From Methanobrevibacter cuticularis (GTDB lineage: Archaea; Methanobacteriota; Methanobacteria; Methanobacteriales; Methanobacteriaceae), in contig NZ_LWMW01000064.1 in NCBI RefSeq assembly GCF_001639285.1, forward strand, positions 1 to 62,737: a stretch of 62,737 bases of DNA, given 5' to 3'. Positions 39,531 through 50,783 of the stretch are shown piece after piece. Positions within the stretch are counted from its first letter, which is position 1. The number at the start of each line of letters is the position of its first letter. The position numbers and the translations under genes are program-made. Below the pieces are notes generated by a model. It saw only the letters and a list, made by a program, of their open reading frames with translations, was not told the DNA's origin and did no database searches.

Positions 39531-39608
39531 CTTAAAAATTTTATAGTAATTTATAAATTTCCTAGAAATCTTAAAAGTTTTATAGTAATTTATAATGTTT
39601 ACTAGAAA
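39531..39608. repeat. 39-bp tandem duplication
   Basis: CTTAAAAATTTTATAGTAAT onward at 39531 recurs with four changes at 39570. It lies within the predicted transcript from the 39471 TATA box. Confidence 0.85.
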
Positions 39609-39802
39609 TAAATAACTAGAAATAAATATATAGTGTTTTACCAAAAATTTATAAGTATATATTAAAAATTATAATTTATTTCATATTATAACAAATTTTT
39701 TAATTGTAGAATTTTTAAAAGATTTTTATAAAAATCCTAAAATTTGAATTTATGATAATTTTTAAGTAATACACTATAAGTATAATTAATAATGTGAATT
39801 TT

Positions 39803-39885
39803 ATTAAATAAGTGAATATGCTGAGTATTAAATAAATAAGCAAATATACTGAGTATTAAATAAATAAGCGAATATGCTGAATATT
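39803..39885. repeat. Minisatellite, 28-bp unit x3, before pdxT
   Basis: Units of AATAAGCGAATATGCTGAGT and flanks repeat three times, ending about 45 bases before the pdxT start codon. Confidence 0.9.
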
Positions 39886-39930
39886 AAAAATTAAAATAAA
39901 CTAGAATACTTAATAATTTATAGGGATCTC

Positions 39931-40527
39931 ATGATTACAATAGGAGTATTAAATCTACAAGGAGCAGTTAGTGAACATTTTGTCATGACACAAAAAGCTA
40001 TTGAAAAAGTAGATTTCGATGCTGAAGCCAAAACTGTAAGATATGCTGCTGATGTAGCTGATTGTGATGGAATTATTATTTCTGGTGGAGAAAGTACTGT
40101 TATTGGTAAACTTATTGAAGAGAGAGGAATATCTAAAATAATAAAAGAGAACAATATTCCAATTTTTGGAACTTGTGCAGGAATGGTTCTACTTTCAAAA
40201 AAAATTGATCAAGAACAACCTATACTACGATTAATGGATATTGAAGTTAAAAGAAATGCTTATGGATCTCAAAAAAATTCTTTTGAAAGAAAAATTGAGA
40301 TATTAGGAGATATTTTTCAAGGGATTTTTATTAGAGCACCTGCAGTTGAAAAAATCCATGAAGACAATGACAACAATGAAGAGATTGAGATTTTATCTAA
40401 ATTAGATGATATTATCATAGCAGTTAGACAAGGAAATAATATAGCTATGGCATTTCATCCAGAACTAACTGAAGATACTAGACTACATGAATACTATTTA
40501 AACCTGGTTTTAGATTCTAAAAATTGA
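39931..40527 (+). CDS. pdxT: Pyridoxal 5'-phosphate synthase glutaminase subunit
   Basis: A 198-residue class I glutamine amidotransferase that delivers ammonia to PdxS for PLP synthesis. The N-terminus IGVLNLQGAVSEH is diagnostic. IISGGESTVIGKL is the oxyanion strand. C82 in GTCAGM is the nucleophile, and H in AFHPEL near residue 180 with the following glutamate completes the triad. pdxS is not in the window. PLP is the cofactor of GadB and ThrC encoded nearby. Confidence 0.94.
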   Translation: MITIGVLNLQGAVSEHFVMTQKAIEKVDFDAEAKTVRYAADVADCDGIIISGGESTVIGKLIEERGISKIIKENNIPIFGTCAGMVLLSKKIDQEQPILRLMDIEVKRNAYGSQKNSFERKIEILGDIFQGIFIRAPAVEKIHEDNDNNEEIEILSKLDDIIIAVRQGNNIAMAFHPELTEDTRLHEYYLNLVLDSKN

Positions 40528-40663
40528 TATTTATATAATCTAAGAATTTTTGATTGTTATGTATGAGAGTCTGAGTTTAAGGATTTTTAATATAATCTAA
40601 TAAATTAAAATTTAGTATAATTTAGTATATTTATGGCTAATTCAATTAAGAGGAGGTTGGATT

Positions 40664-41581
40664 ATGTGTGGCATAGCAGGAATTGTATATAAAGATAAAA
40701 AATTACATAATATTGGAGAGGATATGAGTAAAATGCTTAATGCTCTTCAACATAGAGGACCAGATTCTGCTGGTTTTGCATTATATGGGGGATTAGGTCT
40801 TGAAGATAATGAATATATATTGAACATTCAAGTAAAGGATGATAATGAAACACTACCTATTTTACAAGATGCAATCAATGTAAAAACTCCCATTAAAGAA
40901 GATGAAATAATACCTTCTGTAGATAATTCATTTATTTATAAATGTAAAATAGAGTTAAATGATTTTGATGAACTAAAACCGCTTATTATGAGTGTAGATA
41001 ATGTTGAAAATGTTGTTGTTTTAAATGGAAGTCATTCTTTTGAAATGATAAAAGATGTGGGTTTAGTTTCTGAAATAGCTGATCGTTACAACACAAAAGC
41101 TATTAAAGGAACTCATGCTATTGGTCATACTAGATTTTCAACAGAGAGTAATGTAGATAAATATCATGCTCATCCATTTCAAACCTATATAGTCAAAGAT
41201 ATCACTGTAGTTCATAATGGTCAAATTACTAATTATTGGAAAATAAGGGATCATTTAGAGAGAAAGGGGCATGTTTTTGAAACGAATAATGATACAGAAT
41301 GTTTAGTTCATTATATTGCAGATAAACTTGATAATGGGTACTCTTTAGAAGAAGCATTAGAACATTCAGTAGAAGATATGGATGGTCCTTTTTCATATAT
41401 AATTGGAACTCCTAATGGAATTGGAATAGCTAAAGACAGATTAGGCTTAAGGCCGGGGGTTATGGCTGAAAATGAAGATGTATTTGCCATAGCTTCTGAA
41501 GAAGTAGCTCTTCGTGAAGTCATGGATGTTCATGATGTTGAACAAATCTCTCCAGGTGAAGTTAGGGTTTATGAGATATGA
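40664..41581 (+). CDS. Glutamate synthase, glutamine amidotransferase subunit
   Basis: A class II (Ntn) glutaminase of 305 residues. Cys2 in MCGIAGIVY is the nucleophile exposed after Met removal. ALQHRGPDSAGFALY, GHTRFSTES, DITVVHNGQITNYW and NDTECLVHY are the conserved glutaminase lines. In archaea this is a separate gene that provides ammonia to the FMN subunit. AGAGGAGGTT lies upstream. The GXGXG gene follows after ten bases, so the genes form an operon. Confidence 0.92.
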   Translation: MCGIAGIVYKDKKLHNIGEDMSKMLNALQHRGPDSAGFALYGGLGLEDNEYILNIQVKDDNETLPILQDAINVKTPIKEDEIIPSVDNSFIYKCKIELNDFDELKPLIMSVDNVENVVVLNGSHSFEMIKDVGLVSEIADRYNTKAIKGTHAIGHTRFSTESNVDKYHAHPFQTYIVKDITVVHNGQITNYWKIRDHLERKGHVFETNNDTECLVHYIADKLDNGYSLEEALEHSVEDMDGPFSYIIGTPNGIGIAKDRLGLRPGVMAENEDVFAIASEEVALREVMDVHDVEQISPGEVRVYEI

Positions 41582-41591
41582 AGGGATAGTT

Positions 41592-42359
41592 ATGGTTAAA
41601 ACTAATGATAAATCTAATAATAAAATCATCAAGAAATCTAATGATAGTAGGGATAATAAAGCTTATGAGTTGGATTTCTCTTCAGTTACCCCAAGAGAAG
41701 CAAATCAAAAGTTAAAGGAAATAATTAGGGAACATAACAATATTATTATTAAAAATCCTAATGCGATGCATTATTTGGTAGCTGGGGTTATTGGGGACGT
41801 TAAAATAGAGATTGATGGATCTGCTGGCTATTTCGTTGGAACTATGATTAATAAAGCGAAACTCAAAATCAATGGGAATGTAGGATGGTTTGCTGGAGAC
41901 AATATGACTGGAGGAGAAATTATCATCGATGGCTCAGCAGGAGATGGTGCAGGTCAAGGAATATATGATGGGACTTTAGTAGTTAGAAAAAATGCAGGCT
42001 CTAGGACTGGAGAGATAATGAAAAACGGAACCATAATCATAGGAGGAGATTCTGGCTTTATGAGCGGAATATTTATGATGGGAGGCCGTATAATAGTTCT
42101 CGGTGATTTAGGAAAAGATGCTGGTGAATCTATCATTAGAGGAACTATCTATGTTAGAGGTAGTGTTTCAAGTTTAGGTCAGAATGCTAAGCTTTTGGAT
42201 ATTGATGATAATGATAAAAAAGAGCTAAAGACTTTATTATCAAATTATGATTTCGTTTTAGATGATGATGATTACGATAAATTTAGAAAAATCGTTCCAA
42301 AAAGTAAAAGACCATTTTATGGTCATGATGAAGAAGAAGAAAATTGTTCATGTATTTGA
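41592..42359 (+). CDS. Glutamate synthase, GXGXG (alpha C-terminal) subunit
   Basis: A 255-residue right-handed beta-helix subunit. Repeats such as GTMINKAKLKINGNVGWFAG, MTGGEIIIDGSAGDGAGQGI and GGDSGFMSGIFMMGGRIIVL are the GXGXG pattern. It forms the C-terminal domain in bacterial glutamate synthase and is a structural element of the enzyme. It ends with an Asp-rich stretch and NCSCI. AAGGGATAG precedes the ATG. An array copying its last codons follows. Confidence 0.9.
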   Translation: MVKTNDKSNNKIIKKSNDSRDNKAYELDFSSVTPREANQKLKEIIREHNNIIIKNPNAMHYLVAGVIGDVKIEIDGSAGYFVGTMINKAKLKINGNVGWFAGDNMTGGEIIIDGSAGDGAGQGIYDGTLVVRKNAGSRTGEIMKNGTIIIGGDSGFMSGIFMMGGRIIVLGDLGKDAGESIIRGTIYVRGSVSSLGQNAKLLDIDDNDKKELKTLLSNYDFVLDDDDYDKFRKIVPKSKRPFYGHDEEEENCSCI

Positions 42360-42427
42360 TGAAAATGATTGTTCATGTATTTGATGAAAATGATTGTTCA
42401 TGTATTTGATGAAAATGATTGTTCATG
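42344..42427. repeat. 25-bp repeat x3.3 spanning the gene end
   Basis: Units TTGTTCATGTATTTGATGAA plus AATGA start at 42344, 42369, 42394 and 42419 (partial). The first contains the last codons and TGA stop of the GXGXG subunit gene, so stop and tail are triplicated. Confidence 0.93.
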
Positions 42428-42495
42428 TGAAATAAATTATTATTCACATGTTTAATGAATGTTTTTTATTTAAAAATTGAGTAGGAGGGAAAATA

Positions 42496-43980
<1,485 letters not shown>

Positions 43981-44009
43981 TTTTCTAATTACTTTCTTTT
44001 TTTTTATCT

Positions 44010-44224
44010 AATTGAGGCTGGGTCACAACATATATTTTTAAATTTTAGCTATTTTAAAGTTCTATGAAAATATTTTAAATTTATCATATCTCTTAATTTT
44101 AGTTTTAATTAATAAAACAATGATTATTAAATTAAAATTTTAAATTTAAATAAAAATTAGATTATTAAATCAAATTTGAACAAATCAAATTTTTCTTGAA
44201 AATAATCGTGTCCCATCCTCAATT
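44010..44224. mobile_element. MITE-like element, 215 bp
   Basis: The left end is AATTGAGGCTGGGTCACAA. The right end on the minus strand is AATTGAGGATGGGACACG. The ends match at about 15 of 18 bases. The interior is AT-rich and noncoding. It lies between the glutamate synthase operon and the convergent MATE gene. The ends differ from those of the 140-bp family. Confidence 0.55.
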
Positions 44225-44373
44225 GAGTTTCTAATTTTTTTTTTAAATGATAACTAATTACTTTTTTCATTGATTATTATTTTTTCATATTTCTTCAATA
44301 AAAATTATTAAATATTTCACTGAATTGCTATTAGTGGTGTTTGTGACTTCTTAATTATAGGGATGCAAATTCA

Positions 44374-45768
44374 TTAAATAATTTCAATTTCCTCTTCTTC
44401 ATCTTTAATGTTGGTTAGTCTTCCTATATACATTTTAGACCATAGATAAGCAATTATACTTCCAAAAATATTTCCAATTACTATTCCCCACCATACTCCT
44501 TGTTGTCCCATACCAAGAGGTATAGCTAAAATATATGCAAATACTACTGCAAGGAGAAGTTCTCTTATAATAGTTAATATTAAAGAATTGAATCCTTTTC
44601 CAACTCCTTGAAATACTGATGTTGCAACAGATCCTACTGGAACAAAAATATAGAATAAACACATAACTCTAAGGAAATCAGTTATCAATGGACCTAATCC
44701 CATTGTCTCTGGGGAATATGTAAATATATCTGCAATATAAGGTGCTAAGATAAAGGTGGTTACTGCAGTTATAATGGCTATTAAAGTTCCTAATTTTATA
44801 GAATAATTCTGAATTATGGTAAAGTTTTCATATTTTCTTGCACCAAATGAAGCACCAATAATAGCTACTACAGAGATTGAAACGGAGATTATAGGAACAA
44901 TAGCAATAATAACCACTCTCCAACCAGCAGAATAGATAGCTACTGCATCAGTACCTGAAACTAAAACTAATATTATATTCAAAGTCCCAGCTAATATAGC
45001 TATTACTAAGAATTCTGCCCCTGCAGGTAAACCAACTTCTAAAATCTTTTTTATTGTATCTGTACTATATTTAAAATTCTTGGGTGAAATATTGATATAG
45101 GTATCTCCCCTAAACCAATATAAAATAATGAAACTAACTACAGCTAATGAAAGAACTGTAGCTATTGCTGCACCAGCTATTCCAAACCCTAGTGTATATA
45201 TAAATATTGGGTCAAGAATAATGTTTAAAATAGCTCCAAATGCCATTGCATAAGTTGTTTTTTTAACGTTTCCCTCTGCTCTAAGTATTCCATAAGCTGC
45301 AGATGTAAATATTATAAAAAACACTCCTCCAAATACTATGTTTCCATATTGGAGTCCAAGTTCAATTGTAGTTCCAGATCCTAATATTTCAAGAATTGGT
45401 CGAAGGAACATACCTAAAGAAACCATAATAATAATTGTAAAAATAATGGTGAGTAACATTATATGTAAAGCTGCGTTATCTGCTTCTTTTTTATTTTTAG
45501 CTCCGATGAACCGAGATATAACTGATGTTGCTCCTGCTCCTAGGCCATTTGAAAATCCTATAACCACTAAGAACACAGGAGTTACAAATCCAATAGCAGC
45601 TAAAGCTCCTTCACCCAGACCAGCCACCCAAACACTATCAACGAGATTGTATAATGATGTAATTAGCATAGCTATTATCATAGGTCCTGAAAGTTTCAAG
45701 ACTGCTTTTTTTGGATCTCCAAGTATTGTTGCTACTCCTTCTGTTTCTTCTTGATGGTTGTTTGTCAT
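44374..45768 (-). CDS. MATE-family multidrug/cation exporter
   Basis: A 464-residue integral membrane protein with about 12 hydrophobic segments in two homologous halves, as expected for MatE. The start contains KAVLKLSGPMIIAMLITSLY and VDSVWVAGLGEGALAAIGF, the typical first-helix pattern. GAGATSVISRFIGA follows near 75. It should couple H+ or Na+ entry to export of organic cations. It ends in an acidic tail. The gene is alone, with GAGATGAT upstream of ATG. The substrate is unknown. Confidence 0.92.
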   Translation of the reverse strand: MTNNHQEETEGVATILGDPKKAVLKLSGPMIIAMLITSLYNLVDSVWVAGLGEGALAAIGFVTPVFLVVIGFSNGLGAGATSVISRFIGAKNKKEADNAALHIMLLTIIFTIIIMVSLGMFLRPILEILGSGTTIELGLQYGNIVFGGVFFIIFTSAAYGILRAEGNVKKTTYAMAFGAILNIILDPIFIYTLGFGIAGAAIATVLSLAVVSFIILYWFRGDTYINISPKNFKYSTDTIKKILEVGLPAGAEFLVIAILAGTLNIILVLVSGTDAVAIYSAGWRVVIIAIVPIISVSISVVAIIGASFGARKYENFTIIQNYSIKLGTLIAIITAVTTFILAPYIADIFTYSPETMGLGPLITDFLRVMCLFYIFVPVGSVATSVFQGVGKGFNSLILTIIRELLLAVVFAYILAIPLGMGQQGVWWGIVIGNIFGSIIAYLWSKMYIGRLTNIKDEEEEIEII

Positions 45769-45974
45769 AGAATCATCTCAAATAGTCTAAATATTTTTTT
45801 TCTTTATAATTTTTTAAATATAAACTTAATCAAATAAATTCTTTAGTATTTTAACTAATATCGGCTAACTAATAGATGTTTATTAGTTAATTAGGGAATA
45901 ATTATTAATCATAGATTAATGTTATGGATTTATCGAGCTTTATCAAACCTCAAACCAATTCTAATCAGATATTG

Positions 45975-46110
45975 TTAATTAATTTAATAATTAATAGCAA
46001 TGATTAGTATTATTAATTAATTTAATAATTAATAGCAATGATTAGTATTATTAATTAATTTAATAATTAATAGTAATGATTAGTATGATTAATTAATTTA
46101 ATAATTAATA
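45975..46110. repeat. Minisatellite, 38-bp unit x3.6
   Basis: Units TTAATTAATTTAATAATTAA and onward begin at 45975, 46013, 46051 and 46089 (partial). Each contains AGCAATGATTAGTATTA or a near variant. Confidence 0.95.
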
Positions 46111-46570
46111 AAAAATTAGCTATAATTATATTTAATATATGCTTATCATGCATCAATAGAACTATATATTTCCACAAAAAAATACAATTTTTATATTTTT
46201 GTAAATGCTAATTATAAAAAGAATTAATTAAAATTTTAAAGTATTATAGAATTATTTAAATTTTCATTTAATTAAAGTCATTATTAAATATAGATCTTTA
46301 CATATATTAACTTTTTGTAATATTGAGATAAAATGTAAAAAATTCAAAAATAAAACTATATTTAAAAAATAAAGTTTTTAAAAAGTGGGGATGAAGAGAA
46401 CAGGGGAATAATATGATCTGACTTAAAAATTACCTAATTTTGAATCATATTAAAAAATTAAAATCATTTATTGTTTATTTCAATAAACAGAATAAACTCA
46501 TAAAAGTTATATATTATTATTTGAATAAGTAATTAAGAATATAAAATAACTAATTAATTAGGAGAATATT
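46111..46570. other. Intergenic region, no gene seen
   Basis: AT-rich DNA before npdG. TTATATATTATT near 46508 may be its TATA region, and TTAGGAG precedes the start codon. No other feature is recognised. Confidence 0.45.
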
Positions 46571-47251
46571 ATGAAAATTGCTGTTATTGGTGGAACTGGG
46601 GATCAAGGATTAGGTTTAGCTATTCGTTATGTAAAAGCTGGTGAAGATGTTATTATTGGCTCAAGAAGAGCTGAAAAGGCAGAGAATGCAGTAGATGAAG
46701 GTGAAAAGTTTTTGAATGAATCTCATCTTAAAAATCTTCAAGGAATGAGTAATCAAGATGCAGCTGTAATAGCTGATGTATTAATACTAACAGTACCTTT
46801 ACAAGCTCAAAAGGCTACTCTTGATAGCATAGCTGAATATGTTAATGGAAAAACATTAATTGATGCAACTGCTCCTCTTAATTCTAATATTGGAGGTTCT
46901 CCAATGGAATTTATCCAAGTTTGGGAAGGTTCAGCAGCAGAAAGAACAGCAGATATTTTAAAAAATAAAGATGTATCTGTTGTTTCAGCATTTAGTAATA
47001 TTTCCTCATCTAGTTTAATGGAGTTTGAAAGAGAAATAGATTGTGATTGTCTTGTTTGTGGTGATGATAATAAATCAAAGCAAATAGCTATTGATCTGAT
47101 TAATAAACTCCCTGGTGTTAAAGCTATTGATTGTGGTGATCTTTCAAGATCGAGAATAGTTGAAAAAATCACCCCTTTATTGATAGGACTCAATATTAAA
47201 AATAAAACTCATTATGCAGGAATTAGAATAACTGGATTAGATAGAATCTAA
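46571..47251 (+). CDS. npdG: F420H2:NADP oxidoreductase
   Basis: A 226-residue Rossmann protein. The N-terminal dinucleotide motif is AVIGGTGDQGLGLAIRY, and IIGSRRAEKA provides the NADP 2'-phosphate-binding SRR. It moves hydride between reduced coenzyme F420 and NADP+, supplying NADPH for biosynthesis in methanogens. DATAPLNSN and VVSAFSNISSSSL lie near the F420 site. Length is normal. TTAGGAG before the ATG sets the start. endA follows in the same direction after 118 bases. Confidence 0.94.
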   Translation: MKIAVIGGTGDQGLGLAIRYVKAGEDVIIGSRRAEKAENAVDEGEKFLNESHLKNLQGMSNQDAAVIADVLILTVPLQAQKATLDSIAEYVNGKTLIDATAPLNSNIGGSPMEFIQVWEGSAAERTADILKNKDVSVVSAFSNISSSSLMEFEREIDCDCLVCGDDNKSKQIAIDLINKLPGVKAIDCGDLSRSRIVEKITPLLIGLNIKNKTHYAGIRITGLDRI

Positions 47252-47369
47252 TTTACTTTTTTCTGTTTTTTATATAACTTATTTAGTCTTACTAAGGATA
47301 ACTTATTTAAAGGATGTATTAAATAATGATTATTAAAGATATTTTATCTTTCTTTTATTGGTGTGTTAC

Positions 47370-47885
47370 ATGCGTGCAGAATTATCAGATGAAATCGTAA
47401 CTATAAAAATTCAAGAAGACAGTCAAAGAGCTATTTCTCTCAATCAAAAAAGTTCTTTTGGAAAATTAGAAGATGATGTTTTAGAGCTTTCATTAGTAGA
47501 AGCTTTTTATTTAATGGAACATGGAAGACTAAAAATCTATCAAAAGGACAAAAAACTTGAAGAAAATGTTATCAGAGAAATAATAAAAGAAAAAGGTGTT
47601 TATGGCAAATATCTTGTTTATAGAGATTTAAAAAATAGAGGATACATTATAAAAACTGGGTTTAAATATGGTTCTGAATTTAGATTATATAAAAGAGGAA
47701 AATCTCCTGGTGAAGGTCATTCTGATTTTCTAGTAAAAGTTGTGTATGAAAATTATGATATTTCTGTTTTAAATTTTTCAAGCTATGTTAGAGTAGCTCA
47801 TGGTGTCAATAAGAGTCTTCTTCTAGCAGTGGTTGATGATGATGAAGATATTACTTATTATGAGATTGAATGGACTAGACCATAA
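47370..47885 (+). CDS. endA: tRNA-splicing endonuclease
   Basis: An archaeal homodimeric/homotetrameric-type splicing endonuclease of about 171 residues. The C-terminal nuclease domain shows YGKYLVYRDLKNRGYIIKTG, FKYGSEFRLYKRG, the catalytic His in GEGHSDFLVKV, and the catalytic Lys in GVNKSLLLAVV. The tyrosine of the triad is probably that in LYKRG. It cuts bulge-helix-bulge introns from pre-tRNA and pre-rRNA. I chose ATG 47370; a GTG at 47361 is in frame. Confidence 0.93.
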   Translation: MRAELSDEIVTIKIQEDSQRAISLNQKSSFGKLEDDVLELSLVEAFYLMEHGRLKIYQKDKKLEENVIREIIKEKGVYGKYLVYRDLKNRGYIIKTGFKYGSEFRLYKRGKSPGEGHSDFLVKVVYENYDISVLNFSSYVRVAHGVNKSLLLAVVDDDEDITYYEIEWTRP

Positions 47886-47959
47886 ACAGTTAATAATTAT
47901 TATAAGAAATTAAAAAATGATTCAATTGTTCATTAATATATAAATAAATACAATATTGG

Positions 47960-48060
47960 CTATTACTAAATATTATTAGTATTATTACTATTATTATTAT
48001 TACTACTATTACTATTACTACTATTACTTATTATTACTACTATTACTATTATTAATTATC
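47960..48060. repeat. Imperfect trinucleotide tract (ATT/ACT)
   Basis: About 100 bases of ATTATTATT and ACTATTACT triplets lie just upstream of trpS. The pattern is interrupted, so slippage should be weaker than in the perfect tracts near 2400. Confidence 0.9.
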
Positions 48061-48111
48061 ATTATTCTTATACTGTTATTGAGGTAACTACATGAAATTT
48101 AAGGTGATTTT

Positions 48112-49200
48112 TTGATTGATCCGTGGGCATCATCATCTGTTGATTATGATAAGTTAGTGACTAAATTTGGAATAAAGAAATTCTCAGATATAGTTGGAAA
48201 GATACAAAATCCTTTGAATCTCATGAAAAGAGGAGTAATCTTTGGACATAGGGATTTTGATAAAATGATTCCTCTTATAAATGATCATAAAAAATTTTCA
48301 GTAGTTTCTGGAATGATGCCAAGTGGGAAAATGCACATTGGTCATAAAATGGTCGTAGATCAACTTAAATGGTATTTTGATAAAGGTGGAAATTTATCTC
48401 TTCCAATAGCTGACATGGAGTCGTATGCTGCTAGAGGAATTGATTTTAAGGAAGCTAAAGAAATAGCTATCACTGAATACTTGTCAAATTACATAGCTCT
48501 GGGACTTGATTTAACTGATGAAAATGTTCTTGTGTATTTACAATCAGAACATACTCCTGTTAAGGATTTGGCTTTTGAATTATCTAAAAAAACCAATTTT
48601 AATGAATTAAAGTCAATTTATGGATTCACTCCTTCAACAAATGTTTCTCATTTGTATGTTCCATTAGTTCAGGTGGCTGACATATTACTACCTCAAATTG
48701 ACTTATATGGTGGCCCTAAACATGTTGTAGTCCCTGTTGGTGTTGATCAAGATCCTCATATCAAATTAACTCGTGATATTGCATCTAAATCTAAAGATAA
48801 ATTTAAATTCATTCAGCCAGCTTCCACATATCATAGATTTTTAACAGGCCTTACAGGAGGTAAAATGTCTAGTAGTAAACCTAAAACAGCTATTTTTCTA
48901 ACTGATCCTCCAGAGGTCGCTGAAAAGAAGGTTAAAACTGCTAAAACCGGTGGAAGAGAGAGTCTGGAAGAACAAAAAAAATTAGGAGGATGTCCTGATA
49001 AATGTGCTGTTTATGAAATGCTTGTGTATCATCTAATAGATTCTGATGAAGATCTAAAGAAAATTTATGATGATTGTAAAACAGGAACTTTACTTTGTGG
49101 TGAATGTAAGGCAATCGCAGCAGAAAAAATGAAAAAAATCTTTGAAAATTTATCAGAAAAACGAGAAGAATCTTTAGAAATAGCTAAGACTATTTTATAG
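48112..49200 (+). CDS. trpS: Tryptophan--tRNA ligase
   Basis: A class I aminoacyl-tRNA synthetase of 362 residues, archaeal/eukaryotic type. The N-terminus IDPWASSSVDYDKL is typical. The HIGH motif is HIGH itself (residues 75-78, SGKMHIGHKM), and the KMSKS loop appears as KMSSSKP. GVDQDPHIKLTRDIA is the conserved tryptophan/AMP-side segment. The start is TTG, set by AAGGTGAT three bases upstream. Its last codons and stop are copied twice downstream. Confidence 0.94.
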   Translation: MIDPWASSSVDYDKLVTKFGIKKFSDIVGKIQNPLNLMKRGVIFGHRDFDKMIPLINDHKKFSVVSGMMPSGKMHIGHKMVVDQLKWYFDKGGNLSLPIADMESYAARGIDFKEAKEIAITEYLSNYIALGLDLTDENVLVYLQSEHTPVKDLAFELSKKTNFNELKSIYGFTPSTNVSHLYVPLVQVADILLPQIDLYGGPKHVVVPVGVDQDPHIKLTRDIASKSKDKFKFIQPASTYHRFLTGLTGGKMSSSKPKTAIFLTDPPEVAEKKVKTAKTGGRESLEEQKKLGGCPDKCAVYEMLVYHLIDSDEDLKKIYDDCKTGTLLCGECKAIAAEKMKKIFENLSEKREESLEIAKTIL

Positions 49201-49325
49201 TTTTTTTATTTTTATTATTATTTTTTAGAAATAGCTAAGACTATTTTATAGTTTTTTTATTTTTATTATTATTTTTTAGAAATAGCTAAGACTATTTTAT
49301 AGTTTTTTTATTTTTATTATTATTT
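49173..49325. repeat. 51-bp repeat x3 copying the trpS gene end
   Basis: Units start at 49173, 49224 and 49275. Each contains TTTAGAAATAGCTAAGACTA followed by TTTTATAG, which are the final nine codons and stop of trpS, plus a T-rich stretch. The copies are nearly identical. Confidence 0.96.
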
Positions 49326-49516
49326 TAATTTTATTAGTTATTATTATTTAAATTAGTATAGATCAAAATCATTAGAAAATGATTTATATAACAAATTAAA
49401 TAATATTAATTATATTTAATTTTGTGATAGATTAGAAAAGTTATATAATAATTTAAATAATATTATTTATACTAAATTTTGGTGATATAATTCAAAGTAT
49501 TAAATATTATCTTGAT

Positions 49517-50155
49517 GTGTTAGGTCATGAAATTAAAATAGCTTTTGTTGAAAATAAGTTTTTATTAGTTTTTTCTGCATTGTTATTTGTTATTCCAATG
49601 CTTTTAAGTTACTTCTTTGCACCATATATAGCATCATATATGAACCCAATGGTTAATACATTTAGGGATCGCGTACAGGATGGTCAGATAACCTTAGCCA
49701 CAGATTCAATATTTCTTAATAACTTCACTGTAGCTATAATGCTTTACTGTGGGGCTATTGTTGTTGGATTGCTAACTGCTACGATTTTAATAAGTAATGG
49801 GATGTTCATTGGTTATTTTGCAACAACTATAAATTTGAAATTATTTTTGATTCTTACATTACCTCATGGAATTTTTGAGATTCCTGCAATAATAATAGCT
49901 GGATGTGGGGGTTTTGTAATGTTTAAATTTGTTGCTTATTTCCTTAAAGATATATCTATAGGAAAAACTAATGAATATGGTGAGAAAGAAGGTATATATA
50001 GCAGATTAGTTATTTCATTTAATGATAAGGTGGATATTTTAGTCCAATCTTTAGTTTTATTAGGAGTGGGTGTTGTTCTACTGTTCATAGCCTCAATCAT
50101 CGAAGTATATGTCACTGTTGATTTAGCTAAGTTTTTAATACCATATATGACATGA
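49517..50155 (+). CDS. SpoIIM-family (DUF95) membrane protein
   Basis: A 212-residue membrane protein with about five hydrophobic segments. NNFTVAIMLYCGAIVVGLL, the following segment with SNGMFIGY, and LILTLPHGIFEIPAIIIAG carry the DUF95/stage II sporulation M pattern, including the conserved PHGIFEIPA. In archaea the role is unknown. The start is GTG at 49517 with a weak ribosome binding site. It lies downstream of trpS but is separated by the repeat array. Confidence 0.85.
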   Translation: MLGHEIKIAFVENKFLLVFSALLFVIPMLLSYFFAPYIASYMNPMVNTFRDRVQDGQITLATDSIFLNNFTVAIMLYCGAIVVGLLTATILISNGMFIGYFATTINLKLFLILTLPHGIFEIPAIIIAGCGGFVMFKFVAYFLKDISIGKTNEYGEKEGIYSRLVISFNDKVDILVQSLVLLGVGVVLLFIASIIEVYVTVDLAKFLIPYMT

Positions 50156-50202
50156 GTATATGACATATCAGCTATATAATTAGAAAATTTCATTTTATTA
50201 AA

Positions 50203-50245
50203 ATCCTCATTTTTATCTTTTTTGAGGATGACTCATAATTTTTTC
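50203..50245 (+). terminator. Hairpin after the SpoIIM-like gene
   Basis: ATCCTCA at 50203 pairs with TGAGGAT at 50223 across a T-rich loop. A T-run (AATTTTTTC) follows. Confidence 0.5.
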
Positions 50246-50783
50246 ATTCTTGATACATCCATATTTAATTAATTTAAAATTTTTTCATGAAAATAGCTAT
50301 TTTTCTTCTTATAGTATGGACAAAACTTCTCAAAATTATAATATTTTTAAATATTCATATTAATCATTATTTTTATAAATAAAAGAATTTTAACGATTAA
50401 AAATTTAATATCATTTTTAAATCAAATGTCCAGTACTTTAATATCATTTTTAATAAGTAAAATCATTAATAATTCACTACTTGAACACTATTATTTACTT
50501 TCTAATAATAATCTATAGCTATTTTGAGATCTATGTTTTATTGTTAAATAAGTTTTATATAATATTAATATCAAATTTTATATTGTTAAGTTTATTATTA
50601 ATTAAATTTAGAAATAAAAATTTAGAAATAAGTAAAAAATAATTAAAATTTCTAAAAGAATTAAAATCTTTAAAATAATATTATGATTAGTAAATTATTA
50701 TTAAATTATTATTTTAATTTTGATTTTGAGATTAGTATTGAAATTTATTTTATTAAAGTGATACAAAGTTGATATGTGATGTT
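50246..50783. other. Intergenic region, no gene seen
   Basis: AT-rich. GAGGATGACTCATAATT at 50225 resembles the ends of the 140-bp MITE (GAGAGTGTCTCATAATT), but no inverse partner was found. GTGATG before 50784 supports the thrC start. Confidence 0.45.
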
